A stretch of 64,000 nt of DNA, taken from Nocardiopsis algeriensis (GTDB taxonomy: Bacteria > Actinomycetota > Actinomycetes > Streptosporangiales > Streptosporangiaceae). The stretch covers positions 378,369 to 442,368 of the forward strand of contig NZ_JACHJO010000001.1 in assembly GCF_014203695.1 (NCBI RefSeq), read 5' to 3'. The translations under genes and the position numbers were made by a program. Positions 63,428-64,000 of the stretch are shown here, in pieces. The notes beneath the pieces were generated by a model. The model was not told where the DNA came from and searched no databases. It saw only the letters and a list, made by a program, of their open reading frames with translations. Position 1 is the stretch's first letter. Each line of letters starts with the position of its first letter.

Positions 63428-64000
63428 CTACGGGGTGCGGGGGCGGCTCAGGATGAAGAACCAGAGCACCGCCGTGGCGCACGCCGTCGCCACGGCCATG
63501 GGGACGAAGGCGGTCTGGAACGACCCCGGGCCCTCGGGCAGCACCTCCAGCAGGGCGCCGGCCGCGACCGTGCACACCACCGCGGTGGTGAAGCCGCTCA
63601 TGTTGACCAGGCCCGACGCCACGCCCGTGCGGCTGGCCGGGATCCCGTCGCGGGCGTAGTCGAAGGAGACGGTGGGCGCCAGGGCCTGGCCGACCGCGCT
63701 GGCCGCCATCACCCCGAGGCCGAGCGCCGTCGGGACCCCTCCCGGCCAGGCCACCATCAGCAGCCATCCCAGGGACAGCGCGGTACCGAGGGAGAGGGCG
63801 ATCGCCCCCCGCACCGCGGGTCTGCGGCCGATCAGCGCACCGACGAGGGGAGAGGCCCACAGCGCCCCGGCCGCCATGGCGGTGAGGGTCGCGGCCGCGG
63901 TCCCCTCGGTCAGGCCCAGGCCCTCGACCAGGAAGGGGTAGCCCCACACCACCATCATCATGGTGAACGGCGCCATCACCGCGGCGTGGTGGGCCATGCC
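63428..64000 (-). CDS. MFS transporter (C-terminal part)
   Basis: The last 190 residues of a major-facilitator permease, cut by the window end. About six hydrophobic segments are visible: MMMVVWGYPFLVEGLG, TLTAMAAGALWASPLVGALI, AIALSLGTALSLGWLLMVAW, LGLGVMAASAVGQAL, AVVCTVAAGALLEVL, AFVPMAVATACATAVLWFFI. The short loop IGRRPAVRG is of the kind that follows an MFS helix pair. The drug and metabolite efflux (DHA) families have this layout, but the substrate cannot be read. The start lies beyond base 64000. Confidence 0.85.
   Translation of the reverse strand, partial: GMAHHAAVMAPFTMMMVVWGYPFLVEGLGLTEGTAAATLTAMAAGALWASPLVGALIGRRPAVRGAIALSLGTALSLGWLLMVAWPGGVPTALGLGVMAASAVGQALAPTVSFDYARDGIPASRTGVASGLVNMSGFTTAVVCTVAAGALLEVLPEGPGSFQTAFVPMAVATACATAVLWFFILSRPRTP

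Overview
The window is high-GC DNA (roughly 70% by eye) with GTG and TTG starts, a SARP-family regulator carrying a TTA codon, lipoprotein signals and a FadE5-type acyl-CoA dehydrogenase. This points to a filamentous actinomycete. Nocardiopsis or a relative is my guess from the general look of the proteins, not from any marker gene.

Region 1 (1-26246) is a nonribosomal peptide biosynthetic cluster, mostly on the minus strand. A SARP activator and an XRE/AAA regulator lie at the upstream end, with a 50-residue secreted peptide on the plus strand between them. Next come an argininosuccinate-lyase homologue, an ATP-grasp ligase, a two-subunit coenzyme-B12 glutamate mutase, a branched-chain aminotransferase and a SnoaL-like protein. 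A four-module NRPS (C-A-T repeated four times, 4222 aa) and the start of a second NRPS, cut by the window edge, complete the set. All five visible adenylation pockets are almost identical, and modules 2-4 share long exact DNA stretches. The product should therefore be rich in one or two aliphatic residues. The mutase, lyase, ligase and aminotransferase probably make a special building block or starter. No MbtH, thioesterase or transporter is visible.

Region 2 (26384-34858) holds a lone SnoaL-like gene, then a YqiJ-like membrane protein, a YqiK-type flotillin and a giant AAA+ 'DNA repair ATPase'-type protein. The last three look like one membrane/ATPase system.

Region 3 (34949-55160) is an accessory region. 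It contains an XRE-ImmA/PIN pair, an SDR, a remnant of an ABC-three-component system, and a duplicated VOC (glyoxalase-fold) gene with one copy deleted internally. It also has small secreted proteins, a SLOG-domain protein, and a LamG-protein/RHS-Hint polymorphic toxin operon with a likely immunity gene. A transposase relic and a second HTH/PIN toxin-antitoxin pair, whose toxin seems to have lost its ATG, complete it.

Region 4 (55209-64000) is more ordinary: a SUFU-domain protein, an Old Yellow Enzyme homologue with a divergent ArsR regulator, two paralogous repeat lipoproteins, a FadE5-like dehydrogenase under a clear palindromic operator, an SDR and a truncated MFS transporter. A near-perfect CebR/CelR-type cellobiose operator lies here with no sugar gene beside it.

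I saw no tRNA, rRNA or CRISPR array.
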